Source of the DNA: Pseudacidovorax sp.
Lineage (GTDB): Bacteria; Pseudomonadota; Gammaproteobacteria; Burkholderiales; Burkholderiaceae_C
Assembly: GCF_017991995.1 (NCBI RefSeq)
Contig: NZ_JAGOPN010000012.1
Span: 1 to 64,000, forward strand
Reading direction: 5' to 3'
DNA length: 64,000 nt
Made by a program: the position numbers and the translations under genes. The notes beneath the pieces are model-generated. The model had not been told where the DNA came from and did no database searches. It saw only the letters and a list, made by a program, of their open reading frames with translations. The stretch's first letter is position 1. Every line of letters starts with the position of its first letter. Positions 1 through 8,049 of this stretch are shown here, piece by piece.

Positions 1-1065
1 TTCGTCGACCTCGGCGGCATCGACGGCCTGCTGCACATCACCGACATGGCCTGGCGCCGTGTCCGCCACCCGAGCGAAGTCGTTCAGGCCGGCCAGGAAA
101 TCACCGCCAAGATCCTCAAGTTCGACACCGAGAAGAACCGCGTCTCGCTGGGCCTCAAGCAGATGGGCGACGACCCGTGGCTGGGCGTGTCGCGCCGCTA
201 CCCGCAGGGCACGCGTCTGTTCGGCAAGGTCACGAACATCGCCGACTACGGCGCATTCGTCGAACTCGAGCCGGGCATCGAAGGCCTGGTGCACGTGTCC
301 GAGATGGACTGGACCAACAAGAACGTGGCTCCCAACAAGATCGTCTCCATGGGCGACGAAGTGGAAGTCATGGTCCTGGAAATCGACGAGGACAAGCGCC
401 GCATCAGCCTGGGCATGAAGCAGTGCAAGGCCAACCCCTGGCAGGAATTCGCGCAGAACACCAAGCGCGGCGACCGCGTCAAGGGCCCGATCAAGTCGAT
501 CACCGACTTCGGCGTGTTCGTGGGTCTGGCTGCCGGCATCGACGGTCTGGTGCACCTGTCCGACCTGTCGTGGAACGAAGCTGGCGAGACCGCCGTGCGC
601 AACTACAAGAAGGGCCAGGAAGTCGAAGCCATCGTGCTGGCCGTCGACGTGGACCGCGAGCGCATCAGCCTGGGCATCAAGCAGTTGGACGGCGACCCGT
701 TCACCACCTTCTCGTCCGTCAATGACAAGGGCCAGATCGTGACCGGCAAGGTCAAGACCGTGGACGCCCGTGGCGCCGAGATCGACCTGGGCGGCGACGT
801 CGTCGGCTACCTGCGCGCTTCGGAAATCTCCCGCGACCGCGTGGAAGATGCCCGCAACGTGCTGAAGGAAGGCGACGAAGTCACGGCCGTGGTCACCAAC
901 GTGGACCGCAAGAACCGCAGCATCCAGCTGTCGATCCGCCAGAAGGACATGGTCGACCAGCAGGAAGCCATGGCCAGCCTGAACCAGCAGTCGGCCCGCG
1001 AGAACGCCGGCACCACCAGCCTGGGCGCCCTGCTGCGTGCCAAGCTGGACGGCAGCGACAAGTAA
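1..1065 (+). CDS. rpsA: 30S ribosomal protein S1 (5' end outside window)
   Basis: RNA-binding protein of the small ribosomal subunit that helps bind mRNA at initiation. The reading frame is open from base 1, so the start lies upstream. The visible 354 residues hold the tail of one S1 repeat ([10 protein letters not shown]) and three further S1 repeats, recognisable by [36 protein letters not shown] and the more divergent [18 protein letters not shown], each closing with a K/D-R-x-I-S/Q-L-S/G strand. This matches repeats 3 to 6 of the usual six-repeat protein. ihfB follows after 60 bases, the standard proteobacterial order. I see no frame damage. Confidence 0.97.
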   Translation, partial: FVDLGGIDGLLHITDMAWRRVRHPSEVVQAGQEITAKILKFDTEKNRVSLGLKQMGDDPWLGVSRRYPQGTRLFGKVTNIADYGAFVELEPGIEGLVHVSEMDWTNKNVAPNKIVSMGDEVEVMVLEIDEDKRRISLGMKQCKANPWQEFAQNTKRGDRVKGPIKSITDFGVFVGLAAGIDGLVHLSDLSWNEAGETAVRNYKKGQEVEAIVLAVDVDRERISLGIKQLDGDPFTTFSSVNDKGQIVTGKVKTVDARGAEIDLGGDVVGYLRASEISRDRVEDARNVLKEGDEVTAVVTNVDRKNRSIQLSIRQKDMVDQQEAMASLNQQSARENAGTTSLGALLRAKLDGSDK

Positions 1066-1125
1066 TCGACCCGGATCGCGGCGGGTCGCAGGGGTGCAGA
1101 CGCCTGAACCCGCCGTGTGCCAGCA

Positions 1126-1416
1126 ATGACACGTTCCGATCTGGTCGAAGAACTCGCCGCCCGCTTTGCGCAGCTCACGCACCGCGATGCCGAGCAGGCC
1201 GTCAAGACCATTCTTGACGCCATGAGCGACGCGCTGGTGCGGGGGCATCGCATCGAGATCCGCGGCTTCGGCAGCTTTTCGGTGAGCCGCCGCCCGCCTC
1301 GCCTGGGCCGCAACCCGCGTTCAGGCGAAAGCGTGCAGATCCCCGAGAAGCGCGTGCCGCACTTCAAGCCGGGCAAGGCCCTGCGCGAAGCCGTGGACCG
1401 TTCGAGCGAGGCATGA
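1126..1416 (+). CDS. ihfB: Integration host factor subunit beta
   Basis: DNA-bending nucleoid protein that pairs with IHF-alpha; 96 residues, the normal size. The family opening [10 protein letters not shown], the core [13 protein letters not shown] and the arm sequence GRNPRSGE are all present; the arm proline that intercalates in DNA is in RNPRSG. I chose the ATG at 1126 because family members begin MTRSDL; a GTG at 1117 in the same frame would add three residues. It sits just downstream of rpsA, as in most proteobacteria, and is probably co-transcribed with it. Confidence 0.95.
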   Translation: MTRSDLVEELAARFAQLTHRDAEQAVKTILDAMSDALVRGHRIEIRGFGSFSVSRRPPRLGRNPRSGESVQIPEKRVPHFKPGKALREAVDRSSEA

Positions 1417-1471
1417 GCCAAGCCGCGGCCCTTCGTCCTTTATGGGGGCGGATGGGCCAAGGCCTCCTACT

Positions 1472-1494
1472 TAGAATCGTCCCGCCATCGGGAC
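1472..1494 (+). promoter_or_regulatory. Possible -10 element followed by a small hairpin upstream of lapA
   Basis: TAGAAT at 1472-1477 resembles a -10 box; no good -35 is visible. It is followed at once by a 6-base inverted repeat (GTCCCG, loop CCAT, CGGGAC) at 1479-1494 that would lie near the 5' end of the transcript. TAGAAT recurs before other genes and the tRNA in this window, which is why I list it. The assignment is inferred. Confidence 0.3.
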
Positions 1495-1584
1495 CTTCAT
1501 GACGAGATATTGCCTTCACGCGCCCTGCTTCGTGTGGCCGCTGCCCCCTCACCGGACCGCAGTTCGCACCGGAGTGGCCTGGCG

Positions 1585-1902
1585 ATGAAATACCTCCTGT
1601 GGCTGCTCAAGGCAGCCATTTTTTTTACCCTGTTCGCCTTCGCGCTGAACAACCAGCACGAGACCACCGTGCACTTCTTCTTCGGCACCTCCTGGCGCGG
1701 GCCGCTGGTGCTGGTGGTGCTCGCGGCCTTCGCCGCCGGCCTGGTGGTCGGTGCGCTCGGCATGCTGCCCGGGTGGTGGCGCCATCGCTCGGCGGCCGCT
1801 GCGTTGCGCCAGCCGCCGGCGCCCCCGGACGGTGTGGCAGATGTGCCGCTGACCCCGCCCCCGGTGGCAGAACCCTCCCACGCCCGACGCCATGGACTTT
1901 GA
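1585..1902 (+). CDS. lapA: LapA family (DUF1049) inner-membrane protein
   Basis: Small inner-membrane protein that, with LapB, adjusts lipopolysaccharide synthesis by controlling LpxC turnover in enterobacteria. 105 residues with two hydrophobic segments (about 4-20 and 38-60) separated by the conserved NNQHETTVHFFFG stretch, then a basic WWRHR and a proline-rich tail. Its last 11 bases overlap the start of lapB, so translation is probably coupled. ATG 1585 is preferred over an in-frame ATG at 1510, which would add a non-conserved stretch ahead of the first membrane segment. Function is by family and neighbour. Confidence 0.87.
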   Translation: MKYLLWLLKAAIFFTLFAFALNNQHETTVHFFFGTSWRGPLVLVVLAAFAAGLVVGALGMLPGWWRHRSAAAALRQPPAPPDGVADVPLTPPPVAEPSHARRHGL

Positions 1903-3046
1903 CCTGAGCTGGCTGCTGCTGGGCCTGCCCCTGGCCTTCGTGCTGGGCTGGCTGGCCTCGCGCCTGGACCTGCGCCAACTGCGCTTCGAGAACCGGCAGG
2001 CGCCCAAGGCCTACTTCCGCGGCCTGAACTTCCTGCTCAACGAACAGCAGGACCAGGCCATCGACGCTTTCATCGAGGCGGTCCAGAACGACCCCGACAC
2101 GCAGGAGCTGCACTTCGCCCTCGGCAACCTGTTCCGCCGCCGGGGCGAGTACCAGCGCGCGGTACGCGTGCACGAGCACCTGCTGTCGCGGGCCGATCTC
2201 AACCGCGCCGACCGCGACCGCGCCCAGCATGCGCTGGCGCAGGATTTCCTGAGCGCCGGCCTGCTCGACCGGGCCGAGACGGCGCTGCAGAAGCTGGAAG
2301 GCACGCGCTACGAGAACGAGTCCCGGCTCGCCCTCCTCGCCATCTACGAACGCTCGCGCGAATGGGCGCAGGCCGAGGCCGTGGCGACCAAGCTCGATGC
2401 CTCCGACCAGGCGAGCTACGCCGCCCGGCGTGCCCATCACCTGTGCGAGCAGGCGGCGGAGCACAGCGCCCGCGGCGATGCGGACGCGGCGCTGCACCTG
2501 CTCCAGCAGGCGGCACAGCTTGCGCCCGACGCGCCCCGCCCGGCCATCGACACCGCGGCACTGCAACTGCGTCAGGGACGGGCCATGGAAGCCTGGACCA
2601 CGTTGTCGGAACTCAGCCGCACGGCGCCGCTGGCCCTGCCGCTTTACGCGGCCGCGCTGCAGCAGGCGGCACAGGCCGCCGGCGAACAGGCCGCGGCCGC
2701 AGACCTGCTGCGGACCCGCTACGAAGCCGAGCCATCCATCGATGTGCTCGAAGCCCTCATGGCGCTGGAAGCCACCGGCGGCGACGCGCCACGCGACCGC
2801 TACCTGGAGCATCTGGCCCGCCAGCCGGGCTCGCTGCTGGCCGCCTCCCGCTGGCTGGCCGGCGAAACCCTGCGCGACGATGCACGCACGCATCCGCCGG
2901 TGCAGCGCGCGCTGGACCAGGTGGCCCGTCCGCAGATGCGCTACCGCTGCGCCGCGTGCGGCTTCGAGGCCCACCAGTACTTCTGGCACTGCCCGGGCTG
3001 CCAGGCCTGGGACAGCTATCCACCCCGTCGCGTCGAGGAACTGTGA
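1892..3046 (+). CDS. lapB: Lipopolysaccharide assembly protein LapB (YciM), TPR protein
   Basis: Membrane-tethered TPR protein that guides FtsH degradation of LpxC and so limits lipopolysaccharide synthesis. 384 residues: an N-terminal membrane anchor (about 5-20), the conserved AYFRGLNFLLNEQQDQAI, a run of TPR-like helices to about residue 330, and a C-terminal rubredoxin-type metal knuckle with Cys353, Cys356, Cys367 and Cys370. That length and layout fit E. coli LapB. It overlaps lapA by 11 bases, the classic pair behind rpsA-ihfB. Confidence 0.93.
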   Translation: MDFDLSWLLLGLPLAFVLGWLASRLDLRQLRFENRQAPKAYFRGLNFLLNEQQDQAIDAFIEAVQNDPDTQELHFALGNLFRRRGEYQRAVRVHEHLLSRADLNRADRDRAQHALAQDFLSAGLLDRAETALQKLEGTRYENESRLALLAIYERSREWAQAEAVATKLDASDQASYAARRAHHLCEQAAEHSARGDADAALHLLQQAAQLAPDAPRPAIDTAALQLRQGRAMEAWTTLSELSRTAPLALPLYAAALQQAAQAAGEQAAAADLLRTRYEAEPSIDVLEALMALEATGGDAPRDRYLEHLARQPGSLLAASRWLAGETLRDDARTHPPVQRALDQVARPQMRYRCAACGFEAHQYFWHCPGCQAWDSYPPRRVEEL

Positions 3047-3160
3047 CGCGCTTCACGCGCGCCGGCACTGGATGCATTGACAGCCTCCGTCCGCCTGAAT
3101 TCTGATGGTCGGGCTGCGCGCAATGCGCAGCGCATTCCAATCACATTCAGGAGGAAATTC

Positions 3161-3475
3161 ATGATGATCAAGAAGCTCGTCGCATCCTTGGTGCTGGGCC
3201 TGTCGGCCCTGGGCGCCTTCGCCGCCGTCGACGTCAACAAGGGCAGCGCCGCCGAGCTCGACGCGCTGCCGGGCGTGGGGCCGGCCATGTCGCAGCGCAT
3301 CGTCGACGCGCGCAAGCAGGGGGAGTTCAAGGACTGGTCCGACCTCATGGCCCGCGTGAAGGGCATCAAGAGCAAGTCCGCCGCCAAGCTGTCGGCCGCC
3401 GGCATGACCGTGGGCGGCAAGCCCTTCGACGGTGCCGGTGCCCCGGCCAAGGAAGCCGCCAGCAAGAAGAAATAG
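3161..3475 (+). CDS. ComEA-like helix-hairpin-helix protein, exported
   Basis: Small protein of 104 residues with a signal peptide (MMIKKLVASL to AFAA, cleavage near residue 22) and one helix-hairpin-helix domain beginning VDVNKGSAAELDALPGVGP, as in the DNA-binding part of ComEA. A lysine-rich tail (KEAASKKK) follows. Such proteins bind DNA in the periplasm; a role in DNA uptake is possible but there are no other competence genes here. The start is set by a strong ribosome site (CAGGAGG) seven bases before ATG 3161. An intrinsic terminator follows at 3502. Confidence 0.85.
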   Translation: MMIKKLVASLVLGLSALGAFAAVDVNKGSAAELDALPGVGPAMSQRIVDARKQGEFKDWSDLMARVKGIKSKSAAKLSAAGMTVGGKPFDGAGAPAKEAASKKK

Positions 3476-3501
3476 GAACGAGGCCACATCGCTCAGACCA
3501 G

Positions 3502-3530
3502 GGCCGCCTTTGGGCGGCCTTGTCGTTTTT
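3502..3530 (+). terminator. Intrinsic terminator after the ComEA-like gene
   Basis: A 7-base stem (GGCCGCC, loop TTTG, GGCGGCC) followed by TTGTCGTTTTT. It separates the ComEA-like gene from the TRAP transporter genes. Confidence 0.8.
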
Positions 3531-3627
3531 GCACCGGCATGCGGCCAGACAAACCCCCAGCCGGTGGCCTGATATTTGCACGTATCCTGGATTTCCATAT
3601 CTTCAACAACAGTCGGAGCGTTCATTC

Positions 3628-4596
3628 ATGAAGTTCAAGTCCAGCCTCGCACTGGCCACGTTCGCCCTTGCGACCGCCGCGTCCGCCCAGGTCAAGTGGG
3701 ATCTGCCCACGGCCTATCCGCCGAGCAACTTCCACACGGAGAACCTGGCCAAGTTCGCGGGCGAGGTGGACCAGGCCACCGGCGGCAAGCTCAAGATCAC
3801 CGTGCACTCCAACGCCTCGCTGTTCAAGGCACCCGAGATCAAGCGCGCGGTGCAAGGCGGCCAGGCGCAGATGGGCGAGATCCTGCTGGTGAACTTCCAG
3901 AACGAGTGGCAGGTCTTCGGCGTGGATGGCATCCCCTTCCTGGCCGACAGCTACGACGCCGCCTGGAAGCTCTACCAGGCGCAGAAGCCGGTGCTCTCCA
4001 AGAAGCTGGCGGAACAGGGCATCGTGCTGCTCTACACCGTGCCCTGGCCGCCGCAGGGCATCTTCATCAACAAGCCCATCGCCTCGGCGGCCGACCTCAA
4101 GGGCGTGAAGTGGCGCGCCTACAGCCCGGCGACCGCCCGCATCGCGGAGCTGGTGGGCGCCCAGCCGGTGACGGTGCAGCAGGCCGAGCTGTCGCAGGCC
4201 ATGGCCACGGGCGTGGTGGAGTCGTACATGTCCTCCGGCTCCACGGGCTACGACACCAAGACCTACGAGTACATCAAAAACTTCTACGACACGCAGGCCT
4301 GGCTGCCCAAGAACGCCGTGCTGGTGAACAAGAAGGCCTTCGATGCGTTGGACAAGCCCAGCCAGGATGCCCTGCTCAAGGCTGGCGCCGACGCCGAGAA
4401 GCGCGGCTGGGAGGTCTCCAAGGCCAAGACGCAGGAATACCTCGACCTCCTCAAGAAGAACGGCATGGCCATCCATGTGCCGTCCGCCCAGCTCAAGGCC
4501 GACATGAAGAAGGTCGGCGACACGATGATCAAGGAGTGGTCGGAGAAGGCGGGCGCAGACGGCCAGGCAGTGCTCGACGCCTACCGCAAGATGTGA
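3628..4596 (+). CDS. dctP: TRAP transporter substrate-binding protein (DctP family)
   Basis: Periplasmic binding protein that delivers a carboxylate-type ligand to the DctQ/DctM membrane parts. 322 residues: signal peptide ending near ASAQ (residue 19), then the DctP fold with the ligand-binding region around VKWRAYSPATARIAELVGAQP, where the conserved arginine that usually contacts the substrate carboxylate is in KWRAY. The ligand cannot be read from the sequence. The two membrane genes follow directly (15 and -8 bases apart), forming a complete P-Q-M operon. Confidence 0.92.
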   Translation: MKFKSSLALATFALATAASAQVKWDLPTAYPPSNFHTENLAKFAGEVDQATGGKLKITVHSNASLFKAPEIKRAVQGGQAQMGEILLVNFQNEWQVFGVDGIPFLADSYDAAWKLYQAQKPVLSKKLAEQGIVLLYTVPWPPQGIFINKPIASAADLKGVKWRAYSPATARIAELVGAQPVTVQQAELSQAMATGVVESYMSSGSTGYDTKTYEYIKNFYDTQAWLPKNAVLVNKKAFDALDKPSQDALLKAGADAEKRGWEVSKAKTQEYLDLLKKNGMAIHVPSAQLKADMKKVGDTMIKEWSEKAGADGQAVLDAYRKM

Positions 4597-4611
4597 CCTC
4601 CGGCGCCGGCG

Positions 4612-5118
4612 ATGCGAAAGGCCCTGGACGCCCTCTACGACGCCGCCGCCGGCCTGGCGGCGCTTTCCATGGTGGGCCTGCTGCTCGCGGTGCTCACCTC
4701 CATCCTCGCGCGGCAGTTGCACTTCAACGTGCCGGGCATCGATGCCTACGCCGGCTACCTGATGGCCGGCACCGGCTTCCTGGCGCTGGCCCATACGCTG
4801 AAGAAGGGCGAGCACATCCGCGTGACGCTCGTGCTCACGGCCATGGGCGTCACGCCGCGCCGCTGGCTGGAGCGGTGGGCGGCACTGGCCAGCGCGGCGC
4901 TCGCCGCACTCTTCGCCTTCTACAGCGTGCGGCTGGTCCTGCAGTCGTACGAGTTCAACGACATGTCCACCTCGAACGACGCCACGCCACTGTGGCTGCC
5001 GCAGCTGTCGATGGCGATCGGCACGGTCACCTTCGCCATCGCGGCGCTGGACGAATGCGTGCTGGAGTGGCGCGGACGCGTGCGCGAGACCGACGGGGAG
5101 ATGCTGCGCCATGAGTGA
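4612..5118 (+). CDS. dctQ: TRAP transporter small permease subunit (DctQ)
   Basis: Four-helix inner-membrane subunit that pairs with DctM in sodium-driven uptake. 168 residues with hydrophobic stretches near 14-33, 44-62, 82-103 and 128-146. The conserved stretch ending in GEHIRVTLVL is seen after the second helix. It overlaps the next gene by 8 bases, so the two are made in step. Confidence 0.9.
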   Translation: MRKALDALYDAAAGLAALSMVGLLLAVLTSILARQLHFNVPGIDAYAGYLMAGTGFLALAHTLKKGEHIRVTLVLTAMGVTPRRWLERWAALASAALAALFAFYSVRLVLQSYEFNDMSTSNDATPLWLPQLSMAIGTVTFAIAALDECVLEWRGRVRETDGEMLRHE

Positions 5119-6406
5119 CCTCGGCATTGCCGGCCTGCTGATCCTGGCGCTGTTCCTCATCCTCGGCAGCGGCGTCTGGATCGGCCTGACGCTGTCGGGC
5201 GTGGCGTGGATCGCCATGCAGCTCTTCACCTCCCGCCCGGCGGGAGACGCCATGGCCGTGACGATCTGGGGCTCTGCGTCGAGCTGGACGCTCACCGCGC
5301 TGCCGCTCTTCGTCTGGATGGGCGAGATCCTCTTTCGAACACGGCTGTCGCAGGACATGTTCAAGGGCCTGTCGCCCTGGATGCAGCGCCTGCCCGGGCG
5401 GCTGCTGCACACCAACGTGGTGGGCTGCGCGATCTTCGCGGCCGTCTCGGGCTCCAGCGCCGCCACCTGCGCCACCATCGGCAAGATGACCCTGCCGGAG
5501 CTGGGCCGCCGCGGCTACCCGCAGGACATGGTCATCGGCACGCTCGCCGGCGCCGGCACGCTGGGGCTGCTGATCCCGCCCTCGATCATCATGATCGTCT
5601 ACGGCGTGGCGGCGGATGTGTCGATCGCCCGCCTGTTCATCGCCGGCGTCGTGCCGGGCGTGCTGCTGGCGCTGCTGTTCTCGGGCTACATCGCGGTCTG
5701 GGCCCTGCTGCATCCGGACCAGGTGCCCGCGCCAGACGGCCGGATGCGCTTCGCCGAGAAGCTGGCTGCATCGCGCAGCCTGATCCCTGTGACGCTGCTC
5801 ATCCTTGCCGTGCTGGGCTCGATCTACGCCGGCATCGCCACCGCGACCGAAGCAGCCGCCGTGGGCGTGCTGGGCGCGCTGGTGATCTCGGCCGCCCAGG
5901 GCTCCCTCCGTTGGCAGACCTTCAAGGATTCGCTGCTGGGCGCGACCCGCCTCTACTGCATGATGGCGCTGATCCTGGCCGGCGCCGCCTTCCTGACGCT
6001 GGCCATGGGCTATGTCGGCCTGCCGCGCCACCTGGCGGAATGGATCGGCTCGCTCGGTCTCAGCCGATTCCAGCTCGTGCTGATCCTGGCCGTGTTCTAC
6101 ATCGTGCTGGGCTGCTTCCTGGACGGCATCTCGATGGTGGTGCTGACGATGGGCGTGATCATGCCCACCGTGACGGCAGCCGGCATCGATCCGATCTGGT
6201 TCGGCATCTTCATCGTGCTGGTGGTGGAGATGGCGCAGATCACGCCGCCGGTGGGCTTCAACCTCTTCGTGCTGCAAGGCATGACCGGCAGGGACCTGCT
6301 CTACATCGCGCGGGTCACCCTGCCGATGTTCCTGCTCATGGTGCTGGCGGTGCTGATCATCTATGCCTTCCCGGCGCTGGTCACCTGGTTGCCGCGCCAG
6401 ATGTAG
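5111..6406 (+). CDS. dctM: TRAP transporter large permease subunit (DctM)
   Basis: The transport channel of the TRAP system, an inner-membrane protein of 431 residues with about 12 hydrophobic segments, the usual size for DctM. Family signatures include the SSAATCATIGK stretch (near 118-128), LAGAGTLGLLIPPSIIMIVYG and, in the second half, QITPPVGFNLFVLQGM. The start is fixed by overlap with dctQ. No regulator lies beside the operon. Confidence 0.93.
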   Translation: MSDLGIAGLLILALFLILGSGVWIGLTLSGVAWIAMQLFTSRPAGDAMAVTIWGSASSWTLTALPLFVWMGEILFRTRLSQDMFKGLSPWMQRLPGRLLHTNVVGCAIFAAVSGSSAATCATIGKMTLPELGRRGYPQDMVIGTLAGAGTLGLLIPPSIIMIVYGVAADVSIARLFIAGVVPGVLLALLFSGYIAVWALLHPDQVPAPDGRMRFAEKLAASRSLIPVTLLILAVLGSIYAGIATATEAAAVGVLGALVISAAQGSLRWQTFKDSLLGATRLYCMMALILAGAAFLTLAMGYVGLPRHLAEWIGSLGLSRFQLVLILAVFYIVLGCFLDGISMVVLTMGVIMPTVTAAGIDPIWFGIFIVLVVEMAQITPPVGFNLFVLQGMTGRDLLYIARVTLPMFLLMVLAVLIIYAFPALVTWLPRQM

Positions 6407-6649
6407 AGCGGGCAGCGTCGGCCGCGCCTGTTGCGACTTCGCCGCAACCGCCGGACCTGACCTTGCTCGCCTGCTTTGCTTGGACTACGCTTTTACCTCC
6501 AGTTAAGAGTTAGCACATTCAGAAACAACCTGGGAGGGTTGCGGTGGGAGCAAGCATGGGCCCCGGAACGGTGTGCCCGTCCCTCCTGCGGCTGAATGTG
6601 ACGAGCGATGCGGCCCCGCCGCATCACCACGTCCAACAGGAGGATCCCT

Positions 6650-7882
6650 ATGTTCAAGTTCTTGAAGCCCTTGCTCTTGGCCGGCTTTTTGGCCGCCGCG
6701 GCAATCTTGCCCGCACATGCCCAGGCGCCGGTCGCGGCGCCAACGCCGTCCGCGAAGACCATCGCCGGCAACGTGCAGTACGAATTGATCGGCCAATGGG
6801 ACGTCAACCGGCTCAACACCATCCTGAGCACCGATACGCCGAAGTTCGCCGGCATCACCGTTTCCTACACGCCAGCCCGCACGGGAGTCCGGCTCTACCG
6901 CATCAGCTATGACTCGGTCGTTCCGGAGAAGGGCAACAAGCCGATACGCGCTTCGGGCCTGCTGGCGCTCCCCGACAACGCTGGCGCCACGCTGCCGGTG
7001 GTCTCGTACCAGCATGGCACGGTGTACGGCCGCCAGGAAGTGCCCGGCTTCCCGGAGCAGTCGCCCGAGACCCAGCTCATGATTGCCCAATTCGCCGGGC
7101 AAGGCTATGCGGTGGTGGGCGCGGACTACTTCGGCATGGGCATCTCCACCGAGCCCGAGGGCTACCTGGTCAAGGCCAGCCACCAGCAGGCCTGCTTCGA
7201 CTTCCTGGTGGCCGCCAAGGGCGTGATGGCCGACCTGGGCCGGCAGTCCAGCAAGCTCTACCTGGCCGGCTGGTCGCAGGGCGGCTTCGTCACCATGGCG
7301 CTGCTGGAGAAGCTGGAGCGCTCGGGCGTGAAGGTCGACGGCGCCGCGACGGCCAGCGCCCCGCTGGACCTGGGTGTGGCGATGAGCGGCTTCCTGAGCT
7401 ACCCGCGGCCCTTCGACGCGGTCTGGCTCAACAGCATCTTCATCCTGTCAGCCTTCTCGTACGAGAACTACTACGGCGTCCCCGGCCTCGCCCGTTCGCT
7501 GATCAACGAGCCCTACTACGACGCCGCCCGCAAGGCCTACGAACGCCAACCCTTCAACGCGGCCGACATCCCCAGCGACCTGCACAAGCTGCTGAAGGCG
7601 GAGTATTTCGATCCGCACTATTTCGCGGACTCCGCCTTCGGCAAGCTCATCGCCGCCACGCAGTCGTACCGTTGGGTGATCAAGTCCCCGGTGCGCAACT
7701 ACTACGGCGAAACCGACGAGGCGATCACGGTGGGCGTGGGCCGCATGGCACAAACGTATGCGCAGGCGCTGGGCGCCGGCAATCCGATGGTCGAGGCCGT
7801 CTCCACCGGCAAGACCACGCACCGGGGCACCTTTGCCACGGCCGTGCCGCAGTGGAAGGCCTGGTTCGACACCGGCCGCTGA
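6650..7882 (+). CDS. Exported alpha/beta hydrolase (secretory lipase-like)
   Basis: Predicted periplasmic or secreted serine hydrolase of 410 residues. It has a clear signal peptide (cleavage near AHA-QAP, about residue 24) and the nucleophile elbow GWSQGG with Ser209. Upstream motifs VVSYQHGTVYG (oxyanion loop) and VVGADYFGMG are typical of the fold; an acid near YYGETDEAI and a His near KTTHRGT could complete the triad. A strong ribosome site (CAGGAGG) sets ATG 6650. The substrate is unknown; ester or lipid cleavage is the family expectation. It stands alone between the TRAP and Mrp operons. Confidence 0.8.
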   Translation: MFKFLKPLLLAGFLAAAAILPAHAQAPVAAPTPSAKTIAGNVQYELIGQWDVNRLNTILSTDTPKFAGITVSYTPARTGVRLYRISYDSVVPEKGNKPIRASGLLALPDNAGATLPVVSYQHGTVYGRQEVPGFPEQSPETQLMIAQFAGQGYAVVGADYFGMGISTEPEGYLVKASHQQACFDFLVAAKGVMADLGRQSSKLYLAGWSQGGFVTMALLEKLERSGVKVDGAATASAPLDLGVAMSGFLSYPRPFDAVWLNSIFILSAFSYENYYGVPGLARSLINEPYYDAARKAYERQPFNAADIPSDLHKLLKAEYFDPHYFADSAFGKLIAATQSYRWVIKSPVRNYYGETDEAITVGVGRMAQTYAQALGAGNPMVEAVSTGKTTHRGTFATAVPQWKAWFDTGR

Positions 7883-8035
7883 TCGTCGCGACGGCACATG
7901 CCGCCGGGCGCGGGAGCCTGTGCGCGGGCGGGCCCGCAGCGCCTTGAAAAACGCCTACGGCGACATGGGGCCGAGTCCTCCAAAGACCGGCCGCCATGCA
8001 GAGGTTTTTGCAATGGAGGTGGGAAGGTCGGTCGA

Positions 8036-8041
8036 TAGAAT
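8036..8041 (+). promoter_or_regulatory. mrpA: Candidate -10 (TAGAAT) close to the mrpA start
   Basis: TAGAAT lies only eight bases before ATG 8050, so a transcript from it would have almost no leader. No convincing -35 hexamer is visible at 16-18 bases. Listed because it is one of several TAGAAT elements in front of genes here. Confidence 0.25.
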
Positions 8042-8049
8042 CGATTGAG

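Noticed and set aside
6430-6448. Inverted repeat after dctM (GTTGCG with CGCAAC) as a terminator
   Set aside because: The stem is short and has no T run after it; too weak to call.
7996-8049. An earlier start for mrpA at 7996
   Set aside because: The extra 18 residues are charged and unlike the hydrophobic start of MrpA proteins; MPLVALVLLPF at 8050 fits the family.
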